Shown here: one piece after another, positions 8,062 through 17,800 of the stretch
How the letters are laid out: the number at the start of each line of letters is the position of its first letter
Position numbering within the stretch: the first letter of the stretch is position 1
From: Streptomyces sp. CBMA291
GTDB taxonomy: Bacteria; Actinomycetota; Actinomycetes; Streptomycetales; Streptomycetaceae
Assembly: GCF_014596525.1 (NCBI RefSeq)
Contig: NZ_MSJP01000026.1
Coordinates: forward strand, 1 to 64,000
DNA: 64,000 nt
Direction of reading: 5' to 3'
Position numbers and translations under genes: made by a program
The notes under the pieces: generated by a model
What the model was told of the DNA's origin: nothing
The model's input: only the letters and a program-made list of their open reading frames with translations
The model's database searches: none

Positions 8062-9546
8062 CTACCAGTTCGCGGGGGCGTAGTCCTTCAGGAAGCAGCC
8101 GTAGAGGTCCTCGCCGTCCTCGCCGCGCACGATCGGGTCGTAGACGCGCGCCGCGCCGTCGACCAGGTCGAGCGGGGCGTGGAAGCCTTCCTCGGCCAGC
8201 CGCAGCTTGTCGAAGTGCGGCCGCTCGTCGGTGATCCAGCCGGTGTCGACCGAGGTCATGAGGATGCCGTCGGTCTTGAACATCTCCTCGCCGCTGGTCC
8301 GCGTCACCATGTTCATCGCGGCCTTCGCCGCGTTGGTGTTCGGGTGTCCTGCGCCCTTGTAGCCGCGGCTGAAGACGCCTTCCATCGCGGAGACGTTCAC
8401 GACGTAGGACCGTCCGCTGCCGGCCTTCCTCGCGGCCTCGGCCATGATCGGCCGCAACTTGCTGATCAGGATGAACGGCGCCGTGTAGTTGCAGAGCTGC
8501 GTTTCGAGGAGCTCCACCGGGGAGATCTGCTCGATGCTCTGCACCCAGGTGTTGCTGTCGACGACGTCCGGCACGAGACCGCCCGCGTCGATGGCGGTGC
8601 CGTCGAGGTGCTTGGCGATGCTGGCGTTGCCCGCGACCAGCGCGAGGTCGGCGACCTGCTGCGCCTCCAGGTCGCGGACGCCGACGGGCAGCTCGGACGA
8701 GCCGACGAGTTCGCCGACCGCGCCGGAGTTGAACGCGCCGATGACGTGGTGGACGGGCAGCTCGCCGGCGGGCAGCGGCGCGCTCTCGCCCTCGACCAGG
8801 GCCGAGTACGCGGAGGGCAGCCGGCGCACGGTCTGCGTCGCGTTGTTGATGAGTATGTCCAGCGGCCCGTCCTCGGCCATCCGGTCGGCCAGCGCGACGA
8901 CCTGGGCCGGGTCGCGCAGGTCGATGCCGACGACTTCGAGGCGGTGGATCCACTCGGCGGAGTCCTCCATCGCCTTGAAACGGCGGATGGCGTCCTTCGG
9001 GAAGCGGGTGGTGACGGTGGTGTGGGCGCCGTCGCGCAGCAGCCGCAGCGCGATGTACATGCCGATCTTCGCCCGGCCGCCGGTGAGCAGGGCGCGCTTG
9101 CCGGTGAGGTCGGCGCGTGCCTCGCGCTTGGCCCGGTTCTCCGCCGCGCACGGCGGGCAGAGCTGGTGGTAGAAGTAGTCGACCTCGACGAACCGCGTCT
9201 TGCAGACGTAGCAGGAGCGCGGGCGCTGGAGTATCCCGGCGATCCGGCCCTCCTCGGTGACGGAGCTGGGCAGCAGGCCCTCGGTCTCGTCGTCGATGCG
9301 CTGCGCGGAGCCGGTGGCGGTGGACTCGGTGACCGCCTTGTCGTTGGCGGTCTTCGCGGCCCGGCGCTCCTGGCGGCGGCGCTGCTTCACCGTCCGGTAG
9401 ATGCCGGCGGTGGCGCGCCGGACGAGGATCGCGTCCGGGTGGTCGACCTCCAGCTTGTCCAGCTCGTCGAGGACGCCGAGGCAGACGGCCAGGCGCTCGG
9501 GGTCGACGCCCGGCCCGTAGTCCTGGTTTTCTTCGGTCACCGTCAT
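8062..9546 (-). CDS. SDR-family oxidoreductase with N-terminal zinc ribbon
   Basis: This 494-residue cytoplasmic protein starts at ATG 9546 (MTVTEENQDYGPGVDPERLA). An N-terminal helical region of about 110 residues is followed by two Cys pairs (CYVC near 112, CPPC near 132) that should bind zinc. A Rossmann fold of the short-chain dehydrogenase type runs from about 150: the cofactor loop is ALLTGGRAKIG, the following motif is LINNAT, and the active-site region is VVNVSAMEG followed by YKGAGHPNTNAAKAA. The usual Tyr-x3-Lys spacing is altered here; the Lys of NAAKAA may serve. The substrate is unknown. The zinc ribbon fused to an SDR is the distinctive feature. Confidence 0.8.
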   Translation of the reverse strand: MTVTEENQDYGPGVDPERLAVCLGVLDELDKLEVDHPDAILVRRATAGIYRTVKQRRRQERRAAKTANDKAVTESTATGSAQRIDDETEGLLPSSVTEEGRIAGILQRPRSCYVCKTRFVEVDYFYHQLCPPCAAENRAKREARADLTGKRALLTGGRAKIGMYIALRLLRDGAHTTVTTRFPKDAIRRFKAMEDSAEWIHRLEVVGIDLRDPAQVVALADRMAEDGPLDILINNATQTVRRLPSAYSALVEGESAPLPAGELPVHHVIGAFNSGAVGELVGSSELPVGVRDLEAQQVADLALVAGNASIAKHLDGTAIDAGGLVPDVVDSNTWVQSIEQISPVELLETQLCNYTAPFILISKLRPIMAEAARKAGSGRSYVVNVSAMEGVFSRGYKGAGHPNTNAAKAAMNMVTRTSGEEMFKTDGILMTSVDTGWITDERPHFDKLRLAEEGFHAPLDLVDGAARVYDPIVRGEDGEDLYGCFLKDYAPANW

Positions 9547-9602
9547 GGCCTTCGGGTTCCTCGTTCGTACGTAGCTGTGCGCGGACTCTGGAAAGAGCAA
9601 CT

Positions 9603-10322
9603 TTACGGAGCGGGGGGCCGCGCCTCCAAACCCGTTCGGGGGGCGTGGTCGAAGACACAGTCACCGCACAGTCCGCCTCCGGGACAGCGGTAGTAGAGGC
9701 AGCAGCTGGCGCGGCGCAGCCGGGGTCCCCGTACGGTCCCCACGAGGTCGGGGTGGTCCAGGACTCCCGTGACCAGCGCTGCGGCCCGCTCGGCGGCCTC
9801 GGGGCGCCCGTGGGCGTGGGCCCAGCGGGTCAGCTCGCGCAGGGCTCCGGCGAGGGCGGAGCCCGCGTTGCCCCAGAGCAGACGAGGGGAGACGCGTCCG
9901 TCGCGGGCGAAGGCGGCGTGCAGCGGGACCAGGTGCGCTTCCAGGACGGTCGCGCACAGTGCGTCGACGGTCGCGGGGCGGGTCGCGGAACCGGCCCACC
10001 ACAGGTCGTCGGGAGAGGTCAGGGCCCCGTCCCAGTGCAGTGCGGCGGGGTCGAGGTCCGGGAGGGCGCCGTACAGGGCGGCGGGACCGAGCGCCGTGGA
10101 CCAGAGGCGGGCCGCGAGACCGAGATGGGCGACGGAGGCGCCGACCCGTCGCTCGGGGGCCCCGAGCCGGGCGGCGACCCGGTCCACGCGCGCGTGGAGG
10201 GGGCCGTCCTCCCCCGCGTAGAGCAGGGCGAGCGGGCGGTGGGCCCCGCCGGTCGGCGGCGGGCTGGTCCGCAAGGCGAAGAAACCGCCCACGGAGCCGC
10301 TCTCGACGAGATCCATGTCCAT
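9603..10322 (-). CDS. FhuF-like (2Fe-2S)-binding protein
   Basis: This 239-residue protein starts at ATG 10322 with GGGGAG six bases upstream. The C-terminus carries CC-x10-C-x2-C (from ASCCLYYRCPGGG to CGDC), exactly the four-Cys pattern of FhuF-type ferric siderophore reductases. The central region (LGLAARLWS, DDLWW) matches the helical part of that family. By homology it reduces Fe(III)-siderophore complexes in the cytoplasm to release iron. No siderophore genes or IdeR/DmdR box are evident next to it, so the exact substrate is open. Confidence 0.8.
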   Translation of the reverse strand: MDMDLVESGSVGGFFALRTSPPPTGGAHRPLALLYAGEDGPLHARVDRVAARLGAPERRVGASVAHLGLAARLWSTALGPAALYGALPDLDPAALHWDGALTSPDDLWWAGSATRPATVDALCATVLEAHLVPLHAAFARDGRVSPRLLWGNAGSALAGALRELTRWAHAHGRPEAAERAAALVTGVLDHPDLVGTVRGPRLRRASCCLYYRCPGGGLCGDCVFDHAPRTGLEARPPAP

Positions 10323-10370
10323 GCGCCTCTCCCCTGCCACTTCCCCGCGTGTTCCCGCGTGTTCCCCGGT

Positions 10371-10399
10371 CTTGCCGCGTCTTGCCGCGTCTTGCCGCC
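10371..10399. repeat. Three tandem CTTGCCGCGT decamers
   Basis: There are three copies of a 10-bp unit (the last ends in C) in the upstream region of the FhuF-like gene, following a doubled CGTGTTCC. A helical-turn period fits either a cooperative binding site or simple slippage; there is no further evidence. Confidence 0.45.
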
Positions 10400-10571
10400 A
10401 CCGTATCGGCCGTCCCCACCCCCTCCCCCACGCGGCGAATAGCTCCCTTTGCACCCGTTCGACCTGCGAAGGCGTACGTCTCTGGGCGTACGGGAGGGCT
10501 GGGTACTCCGTCGGTGGTAGCGGAGAGAACGTCCCCTGGGACGACGACGCGATCCGCCGGGAAGAGAGATC

Positions 10572-11717
10572 GTGGAAGGTATGAGCCCCCTCCCGCTGTC
10601 CATCCTCCTGGCCCTGGTCTCCGCAGTCGCCTACGCGGGCGCGGCGATCGTGCAGGAGCGGGTCGCGTCCTCCGCCACCGGTCCGCGCTACGCGCCGCTG
10701 CGCAGCGCTGCCTGGTGGGGTTCCGTCCTGTTCAACGGTGTCGGCGCCACCCTGCACGTGGCGGCGCTCGCGTACGGGCCGCTCAGTCTGGTGCAGCCGC
10801 TGGGGGCGCTGACGATCGTGTTCGCGCTGCCGATGGCGGCCCTGTTCGTCGGGCGGCGGGCGGGACGGCGTGCGTGGCGCGGCGCCGTCATGGCCACGGC
10901 GGGGCTCGCGGGGCTGCTGAGCCTGACGAGCGGCACGGCGGGCAGGAGCCTCGCCGACGGTGACCGGTGGCTGCTCAGCCTCGGCACCTTCGGTCTGGTG
11001 GGCGTCCTGTTCGCGGTCGCGCATCTGGTGCGGCGGCCCGTGCTCCGGAGCGTCGCGCTCGCGGCGGGGGCGGGCGTCTCCTTCGGCATCGCCTCGGTCT
11101 TCACGAAGTCGGTGGCCGAGGAGTGGACACCGGAGGCGCCGCTGGCCGAGTGGACCGGGCTTCTTGTGCTCTCGGCGCTCGCGGTGACGGGGCTGCTCCT
11201 CTCCCAGGCCTCCTACCGGGGTGCCGGGCTCGCCGCCCCGCTGGCCACCGTGACCGTGGTCAATCCGGTGGTGGCCGCGACGGTGGGCCTGACCCTGTTC
11301 GGCGAGAGCTTCCGATACGGCGCGGCGGGCACGGTGGCGGCCCTGCTCTGCGGCGCGGTGGCGGCGGGCGGTCTGGTGCAGCTCACGCTCGACCGGATGA
11401 CGGAACGGGGCGGGAGTGAGCCGGGGGCGAGGGCAGGGGCAGGGGTGGGGGTGGGGGTGCAGGCCCCGGCCACGGACATGGGACCGACCACGGGACCGGC
11501 CACGGTCACGAACGGGAGCCCTGACACGGCCCCGGCCCCGGACGCGGCGCGCGGCCGGGTGGCCGGCGCCGGGTCGGGGCGGTCGGGGCGGTCGGGGTCA
11601 GAGGGAGACGCCTCGGGCCCTGAGGTAGGCCAGGGGGTCGATGTCGGAGCCGTACCCGGGACCCGTGCGCACCTCGAAGTGGAGGTGCGGTCCCGAGCTG
11701 TTGCCGGTCGACCCTGA
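10572..11717 (+). CDS. DMT/EamA-superfamily membrane transporter
   Basis: This is a 381-residue integral membrane protein. It starts at GTG 10572, because GGAAG lies seven bases upstream while ATG 10581 has no spacing for one. About nine to ten hydrophobic helices fill residues 5-275, with the EamA-like pattern LALVSAVAYAGAAIVQERVA at the N-terminus and PLATVTVVNPVVAATVG in the second half. The final 100 residues are Gly/Ala/Pro-rich and unlikely to be structured. The 3' end overlaps the convergent peptidase gene by 120 bp, so the tail is probably an extension rather than a conserved part. The substrate is unknown. Confidence 0.75.
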   Translation: MEGMSPLPLSILLALVSAVAYAGAAIVQERVASSATGPRYAPLRSAAWWGSVLFNGVGATLHVAALAYGPLSLVQPLGALTIVFALPMAALFVGRRAGRRAWRGAVMATAGLAGLLSLTSGTAGRSLADGDRWLLSLGTFGLVGVLFAVAHLVRRPVLRSVALAAGAGVSFGIASVFTKSVAEEWTPEAPLAEWTGLLVLSALAVTGLLLSQASYRGAGLAAPLATVTVVNPVVAATVGLTLFGESFRYGAAGTVAALLCGAVAAGGLVQLTLDRMTERGGSEPGARAGAGVGVGVQAPATDMGPTTGPATVTNGSPDTAPAPDAARGRVAGAGSGRSGRSGSEGDASGPEVGQGVDVGAVPGTRAHLEVEVRSRAVAGRP

Positions 11718-13253
11718 CCGGCCGATCCGCTGCCCTGCGGTGACCCGCTGGCCCTCGCGGACGGAGAGCGCGGAGAGGTGCGCGTACTGGCTGTAGCGGC
11801 CGTCGTCGTGGCGCAGCACGATCTGGTAGCCGTACGCCCCTCCCCAGCCCGCGGAGACGACCCGGCCCTCGGCGACGGCCTTGACCGAGGTGCCGGTGGG
11901 CACGGGGAAGTCGACGCCGGTGTGGTAGCCGCTGGCCCAGGAGGAGCCGGCCTTCCCGTAGCGGGTACCGGTCCCGGCGGAGACCGGGGCGGCGTAGCGG
12001 TCCTTCTCCGCCTCGGCGGGGCGGGGGCGGGGGGTCTGCCGGGGGACGGGTTTGGTCGCAGGCTTCGTCTTCGGCGCGGTGGCGGGCTGGACACTCGCGG
12101 CGGGCTTGGTCCTCGGCGCGGTGGCAGGCTGGACACTCGCGGCGGGCTTCGTCCTCGGCGCGGTGGCGGGCTGGACGTGGGGCTTCGTCTTGGTGCCCGT
12201 GGTGGCTTCGGCCGTGGGCTTCGCGGTGGGGGTGACCTGCGCGTGGGCCGCCACCGGGAGGGCCTTGGGCACTACGGGCTTCGGGGCGGGCCGGGGGGTG
12301 GCCCGCGCCGTGGTCTGCGGGGCCTTCCCCGCGGCCGCGCCGGGGACCGCGACGTTCCGGGGCGTCTTCGCGGTGGCCGCGCCGGGGACGGACACGCTCT
12401 TCGGCATCTTCGCGGGAGGGGCGGGAGGCGCGGGAGAGGTCGTGGCGGCCTTCGGCGGCGTCACACGGGCCGGCGGAGGGGTGTGCGGTGCACCGGCGGG
12501 CTTCTTCGGGGCGTCGATGCGCAGGGTCAGACGCTGGCCGGGAAGTATGAAGTCGGGGTCGTCGCCGACGACGGACCTGTTGCCTTCGTAGAGACCCTGC
12601 CAGCCGCCCCTGACCCGTTCCTCACTGGCGATCTTCGAGAGGGAGTCGCCGGAGGCCACGGTGTACATCTCGCGGATGGTCGGCACGTCGGTCGGCCCGA
12701 CGTTCCTCGCGGGGCGCTCGGTCAGGGCGCGCTGCCCCAGGGAGGTGGTCGTCACGGCGTTTCCGCCGGACCCGCTTCCGCCAGGCTTGCCTGCTCCCGA
12801 CGTGTTTCCGCCGGACTTGGTTCCGCCGGACTTGTTTCCACCGGAATGGATGGGGCTGATGTCGGGCGCGTCTCCGCCCCGGGCGAGCCCCGCGCGGGGA
12901 CCGCAGGCGGGCCAGGCGCCGGGACCCTGGCCCTTCAGGACGCGCTCGGCGATCGCGATCTGCTGGTCCTTGGAGGCCAGGTCGGCGCGCGGGGCGTAGT
13001 GGGTGCCCCCGTACCGCTCCCAGGTGGACTGGGTGAACTGCAATCCGCCGAAGTAACCGTTTCCGGTGTTGATGTGCCAGTGGGAGGTCGACTCGCAGGA
13101 CGCGACCTTCTCCCAGACATCGAGCGAAGCCGCGTGCACGGTCCCCGCTCCGATGAGCGGCAGCGCGACTCCGGCACCTCCCGCGGTGACGGTGAGCGAG
13201 GCACGGTTGATCCGGCTCGGCTGGTGGCGGCGGTGACGTCCGCGTACGGCCAT
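11598..13253 (-). CDS. Secreted Rpf-type muralytic enzyme with LysM and M23 peptidase domains
   Basis: This is a 551-residue cell-wall hydrolase with a signal peptide (ending near GTVHAAS). Residues about 40-115 form a resuscitation-promoting-factor transglycosylase domain (DVWEKVASCESTSHW, catalytic Glu after the Cys; GYFGGLQFTQSTW). A LysM domain at about 195-250 (YTVASGDSLSKIA) binds peptidoglycan. A long Pro/Ala/Lys linker with tandem repeats follows, then an M23 metallopeptidase at about 435-550 with zinc ligands in YHTGVDF and HLHFEV. Start ATG 13253 follows AAGGGGGG. The enzyme likely cuts both glycan strands and peptide bridges during germination or growth. I saw no c-di-AMP riboswitch in the short upstream region. 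Confidence 0.88.
   Translation of the reverse strand: MAVRGRHRRHQPSRINRASLTVTAGGAGVALPLIGAGTVHAASLDVWEKVASCESTSHWHINTGNGYFGGLQFTQSTWERYGGTHYAPRADLASKDQQIAIAERVLKGQGPGAWPACGPRAGLARGGDAPDISPIHSGGNKSGGTKSGGNTSGAGKPGGSGSGGNAVTTTSLGQRALTERPARNVGPTDVPTIREMYTVASGDSLSKIASEERVRGGWQGLYEGNRSVVGDDPDFILPGQRLTLRIDAPKKPAGAPHTPPPARVTPPKAATTSPAPPAPPAKMPKSVSVPGAATAKTPRNVAVPGAAAGKAPQTTARATPRPAPKPVVPKALPVAAHAQVTPTAKPTAEATTGTKTKPHVQPATAPRTKPAASVQPATAPRTKPAASVQPATAPKTKPATKPVPRQTPRPRPAEAEKDRYAAPVSAGTGTRYGKAGSSWASGYHTGVDFPVPTGTSVKAVAEGRVVSAGWGGAYGYQIVLRHDDGRYSQYAHLSALSVREGQRVTAGQRIGRSGSTGNSSGPHLHFEVRTGPGYGSDIDPLAYLRARGVSL
12061..12186. repeat. Three 42-bp tandem repeats in the hydrolase linker
   Basis: The units start at 12061, 12103 and 12145; the first two are nearly identical and the third diverges in its last 13 bases. 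Each encodes a 14-residue block of the type VQPATAPRTKPAAS. The unit is a multiple of three, so copy-number change keeps the frame and only alters linker length. Confidence 0.8.
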
Positions 13254-13343
13254 GGGCCCCCCTTGAACACAGCAGCGGCGCTCCAAGTTAGGGGTGGTAC
13301 GCGCTCGGTGACAAGGGCTACCGGAAAGATCAACCCTCTTCTG

Positions 13344-13550
13344 TCAGTTCGGGGTTGACCGTGACCGCAGTCGGGCCGGACCGGGCTGGGGTTGAGGCTC
13401 TGGTTCCGGTACGGGCCCGCCGGGGCCGGGTCCCGGCGCCGGGATGGGGTCCGGCGGGCCCGGCACCGGGCCGGGCGAGGGTGTGGGCGGCGGGGAGGGC
13501 ACCGGGGGGATGGGCGAGGGCGGCAGCGGGTCGGGGAAGGGGTGGGTCAT
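13344..13550 (-). CDS. Small proline-rich hypothetical protein (68 aa)
   Basis: ATG 13550 follows GAGAGG at seven bases. The 68-residue product is about 45 percent proline with alternating Pro-Xaa units (PFPDPLPPSPIPPVPSPPP), followed by a Glu/Gln-Pro segment and a basic end. There is no signal peptide or domain. Similar Pro-rich small proteins occur in Streptomyces, but low complexity makes homology weak, and the frame could be open by chance in this GC-rich stretch. Confidence 0.4.
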   Translation of the reverse strand: MTHPFPDPLPPSPIPPVPSPPPTPSPGPVPGPPDPIPAPGPGPGGPVPEPEPQPQPGPARLRSRSTPN

Positions 13551-13649
13551 GACGGGACCTCTCGGTCGACGGGTTCCGGCCCTTCCCAGGGTGGCCCGGC
13601 GCGCGCGGGACCGCCCGCCGGGCCCGTCTTCCGGGTCGGACCGGCCGCG

Positions 13650-13994
13650 TCACCACAGCTCCGGGCGCTCCTTCAGCTGTCGCTTCGCGGCACGGACCAC
13701 CTCGGGCGGGGCCGCCGGAGCCTCGTCGGGGTGCCGCTCGGCCCACCGGGCGGCGTACGGACAGAGCGGTACGACGGGGACGCCGTCGGCGGCGGCCAGT
13801 GCGTAGAACTCGCGTACGAGTGCCCCGGCGATGCCCTTGCCCTCGTGCGCGGTCTCGACGACCGTGTGCACGGCGACGAGTGCGTGGGGGTCGTCGGCGA
13901 GGGCGAAGTAGACGATGACACCGACGGGGGTCTCCCCCTCGAACGCCGTGAGGCGCCCGTGGTCCCGGTCGTCGACGATCCTCGGCTCTGCCAT
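13650..13994 (-). CDS. GNAT-fold N-acetyltransferase, short YidJ-like type
   Basis: This 114-residue protein starts at ATG 13994 after a clear GGGAG. The acetyl-CoA-binding motif is ETAHEGKGIAGALVREF, preceded by the beta strands VGVIVYFAL and ALVAVHTVV, and followed by VPVVPLCPYAARW. The compact size and the LCPY ending match the small acetyltransferase family that includes yeast/bacterial YidJ-like proteins. The acceptor is unknown. It is followed 61 bp away by panD on the same strand. Confidence 0.85.
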   Translation of the reverse strand: MAEPRIVDDRDHGRLTAFEGETPVGVIVYFALADDPHALVAVHTVVETAHEGKGIAGALVREFYALAAADGVPVVPLCPYAARWAERHPDEAPAAPPEVVRAAKRQLKERPELW

Positions 13995-14055
13995 GCGCTT
14001 GCTCCCTCGGCTCGTAGCGGTCGGACCGTGGCCCGCCCTCCGTGCCCGCCCCGGT

Positions 14056-14481
14056 TCAGCCCCGGGCGGGCACGGCGTGCGGACCGCGCGCCGTGTCGCT
14101 CCCGGGGACGGGTGCGGAGGCGTCGGTCCCGAGTTCCACGATGCGGTTCCCGGCGTCGACGTGCACGACACGGGGAACGAACGAACGGGCTTCGGCGTCC
14201 TCGACCTGCGCGTAACTGATGAGGATCACAAGGTCACCGGGGTGGACCAGATGGGCGGCGGCCCCATTGATCCCGATGACCCCGGACCCCCGCTCCCCCT
14301 CGATGACGTACGTCTCAAGCCGGGCCCCGTTGTCGATGTCGACGATGTGCACCAACTCCCCGGGCAACAGATCGGCCGCCTCCATCAGCTCGGCATCGAC
14401 GGTGACGGACCCGACGTAGTGCAGATCTGCCTGGGTGACGGTGGCCCGGTGAATCTTGGACTTGAAGAGCGTGCGCAACAT
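14056..14481 (-). CDS. panD: Aspartate 1-decarboxylase
   Basis: PanD makes beta-alanine from L-aspartate for pantothenate and coenzyme A synthesis, using a pyruvoyl group formed by self-cleavage. The cleavage site Gly24-Ser25 is visible in HYVGSVTVD, and other active-site residues lie in [12 protein letters not shown] (Lys9) and [12 protein letters not shown]. Length is 141 residues; the core is about 120, and the C-terminal extension is Pro/Ala-rich as in other actinomycetes. AGGAG seven bases before ATG 14481 supports the start. panBC are not nearby. Confidence 0.95.
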   Translation of the reverse strand: MLRTLFKSKIHRATVTQADLHYVGSVTVDAELMEAADLLPGELVHIVDIDNGARLETYVIEGERGSGVIGINGAAAHLVHPGDLVILISYAQVEDAEARSFVPRVVHVDAGNRIVELGTDASAPVPGSDTARGPHAVPARG

Positions 14482-14801
14482 GGAAAAACTCCTGGAACAT
14501 AGGCTCCCTGCCTGCGTTATTGCAGGTCAAGGGCTGTTGGTTCACTTTACAACGGGGGTCGGGAAGGGGGGGATGGGAAGGGCCCCGAGGAGGGGCTGCT
14601 GCACCGACTGCGAGGCGGGCGCCGGAAGGGAGCCGCTCCGGACCACCGCGCTCTGGGGACTGCCGGACAGAGGGCGGGGTCTGGGCTATGTTCTCGTGCG
14701 GATCAACGAGGCGAATCCCGCACGTGCGGGGCACCCCCTCCCTCGACACCCCACCCTCATCCACCCCTTGGCCACCACAAGCCCCCGGGGAACACCTGTC
14801 C
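14482..14801. other. 320-bp region between panD and the cas operon
   Basis: This divergent region serves panD (leftward) and cas3-cse1 (rightward). It contains a possible rightward -10 (TATGTT, 14687-14692) with no good -35, then the repeat-like hairpin at 14716-14731, then a C-rich stretch up to the cas start. No separate gene is supported; the open frame upstream of ATG 14802 has no ribosome-binding site. Confidence 0.5.
14716..14731 (+). promoter_or_regulatory. CRISPR-repeat-like hairpin upstream of the cas operon
   Basis: TCCCGCACGTGCGGGG contains a perfect 14-bp palindrome (14717-14730). It matches the stem-loop core of the array repeat (CCCCGCGCATGCGGGG) at 13 of 16 positions; the stem is kept and the loop changes from GCAT to ACGT. 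The bases flanking the stem do not match the repeat. It would lie in the 5' untranslated region if the -10 at 14687 is used. It could be a Cas6e- or Cascade-binding autoregulatory site, a decayed repeat, or a chance transcription-factor palindrome. Confidence 0.5.
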
Positions 14802-17800
14802 ATGAACCCTCACCCCTCCGACTCTTCCGCCCCATCCCTCCTCCCCTCCACCCTCTCCGCTCCCGCCAGATCCGCCTGGGCCAAGCACGACCACGACAGC
14901 GGCGGGTGGTTGCCGCTCTGGAGGCACCTTGCGGACGCCGGAGCCATGGGTGGGAAGTTGTGGGACGACTGGCTTCCGCGGTCCGTGAAGCGGCTCGTCT
15001 CGGAGTCGTTTCCTGGAGGGGAGGACGAGGCCCGGCGCGTCATCCGGTTTCTCGCGGCTTCCCACGATGCGGGAAAGTGCACACCTTCCTTCGCCTGCCA
15101 GGTCGAACCACTCGCCGGGCCGATGCGTGACCAGGGTCTGGAGATGCTCACCCTCAAGGAGTACGGGCAGGAACGGCGGTTGGCCCCGCATGGGCTGGCG
15201 GGGCAGGTCATCCTCCAGGACTGGATGCGGGACCGGTTCGGTCTTGGGGCACGGGCCTCGGGGCAGTTGGCCGTGGTCGCGGGCGGGCATCACGGCGTAC
15301 CGCCGGAGAGCAGGCAGATACACGACCTGCAACTCCGGCCCCATCTCCTGCGGCACACCGGCCCGAGCGAAGAGGTCTGGCGAAGGACGCAGTACGAATT
15401 GCTCGACTGGTGTGCCGAACTCACGGACGTCACAGATGACTTGTCATCCTTCGGGAAAGTGCGGCTGCCGCAGCCCGTGCAGGTTCTCATGACCGCCGTG
15501 GTGATCCTCGCGGACTGGATCGCCAGCGCCCCGGAGCTTTTCCCGTACGCGTCCGAGTCGTGGCAGCCGGAAGGGCCGCGGGGCGAGGCGCGCAGGCTCA
15601 GGGCCGCCTGGAAGGGTCTGGAGCTGACGGAGCCCTGGCAGCCCGAGCAATCTGGCCTTGCCCCCGAGGAGTTGTTCGCGCGGCGCTTCCCGCATCTGGC
15701 GGGCACCGGGCTGCGGCCGGTCCAGTCGGAGGCGGTCCGGCTCGCGGGCGAGATGGAGCCACAGGGCCTGCTGATCATCGAGGCGCCGATGGGCGAAGGG
15801 AAGACGGAGGCCGCGCTGGCGGCGGCGGAGGTCCTTGCGGCCAGGTCGGGGGCCGGTGGACTGTTGCTGGCGCTTCCGACGCGGGCGACCGGCGACGCGA
15901 TGTTCGGCCGGCTCCTTTCCTGGCTGGAGGCGCTGCCGAGGGACGGATCGCGGTCGTGGTCGGTGGTACTGGCCCATGCGAAGGCGGTGCTACAGAGCGA
16001 GTGGGCCGGGCTGCTCAGGGCCGGGAGCCGGGCGATCACGGCGGTGGACCCGGACGCCGACGAACGCGGCCCGGTCCGCAGGGGCCGACGCCCTTCCGGT
16101 CTCCATGCCCACCAGTGGCTGCGGGGCAGGAAGAAGCAACTGCTCGCCTCCTTCGCCGTGGGGACGGTCGACCAGGTCCTGTTCTCGGCACTGAAGAGCC
16201 GTCACCTGGCGCTGCGGCACCTCGCGGTCGCGGGAAAGGTCGTGGTGATCGACGAGGTCCACGCCTACGACGCGTACATGAACCGCTATCTGGACCGCGC
16301 CCTGGAGTGGCTGGCCGCCTACCGCGTGCCGGTGGTGCTCCTGTCCGCGACCCTCCCCGCCGCCCGCAGACACGCCCTCGCCACCGCGTACGCGGGAGCG
16401 GAGGGAGCGGCCGACGTGGAGACCGACGAAGCCGCGTATCCGCTCCTCACCGCCGTCTCGCCGGGCCGACGGGCCCTGAGCGCCCGGCCGGCGGCCGCCT
16501 CGGGGCGGGGTGTGGAGGTCGTGGTGGAGCGGTTGGACGACGACCCCGCCGTCCTCGCGGATCGGCTGGAGGCCGAACTGGCGGACGGTGGTTGCGCGCT
16601 CGTCGTACGGAACACGGTGGCGCGGGTCATGGAAGTCGCCGACGTCCTGCGGAAGCGGTTCGGGGACGACATGGTCACCGTGACGCACTCCCGTTTCCTC
16701 GCGGCCGACCGCGCGAGCAACGACGCCCGATTGGTGAGCCGTTTCGGCCCCGGGGGTCGGCGCCCGGAGCGGCATGTGGTGGTGGCGAGCCAGGTCGTGG
16801 AGCAGTCGCTGGACGTGAACTTCGATCTGCTGGTGACCGATCTGGCACCCGTCGACCTCGTACTCCAACGTATGGGACGGCTGCATCGCCACGCCACGCC
16901 CCGACCGTCCCGCCTGGCCACCCCCAGATGCCTGATCACCGGTGTCTCCGACTGGGGCGCCTCGCCCCCGCGACCGGTGAAGGGGTCCAGGGCGGTGTAC
17001 CGGGGAGACTGGACCCTGCTGCGGGCGCTGGCGGTGCTCGGACCGCATCTCGACGGGACGCCGTTGCGGTTGCCCGGGGACATCAGCCCGCTGGTGCAGA
17101 GGGCTTACGGCGACGCACCGGTCGGGCCGCCGGGGTGGGCCGGGGAGCTGGCGGCGGCCGGGCAACGGCACCGTGACCTGCTGAAGTCCAAGCGGGACCG
17201 GGCGGACGGCTTCCTGCTGGGGCCGGTGCGACCGGCGGGAAGGCCGGTCTACGGGTGGCTGGAGGCGCACGCGGGGGACGCGGACGACAGCCCCGAGGGA
17301 CGCGCGCAGGTCCGGGACTCGCAGGATTCGCTGGAGGTGCTCGTCGTCCAGCGGACGGCGGACGGTCGGCTGACCACCGTGCCCTGGCTCGAAGGCGGGA
17401 GGGGTGGAATGGAGCTGCCGACGGCTTCCCCTCCGAGCCGGCGGGCTTCCGAGGCCGTGGCGGCGAGCGCGCTCACCTTGCCGGGACGTTTCAGTCATCC
17501 GGGTGTGATCGACCGCACCATCTCCGAGCTGGAGCGTTCCCTGATCCTGGCATGGCAGGTGAAGGAGTGTCCGTGGCTGGCGGGGGAGCTTCTTCTGATT
17601 CTCGACGCCCGTTGTCAGACCCGTCTGGCAGGCTACGAGTTGAGCTACAGCCCGGTCGACGGGCTGCGGTTCGCCGAGCCCGGCGCGCCCGCGTCCGGGG
17701 GAGGCGGCACGGACGGCGAGAAAGGGCATGCCCATGCGGCCGAAGCACGACAGCGGTCATCGGGAGCACCGGGGTCCTCGGGAAGCGGATCCGGTGAGCG

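Noticed and set aside
13254..13360. A c-di-AMP (ydaO) riboswitch before the Rpf-type gene
   Set aside because: Several Streptomyces rpf genes have one, but the upstream stretch here is short and I could not find the conserved riboswitch core.
14520..14801. Upstream extension of the Cas3-Cse1 frame by 94 residues
   Set aside because: The residues are Pro/Arg-rich without Cas3 similarity, lie over the probable promoter and hairpin, and lack a ribosome-binding site; ATG 14802 starts just before the HD domain.
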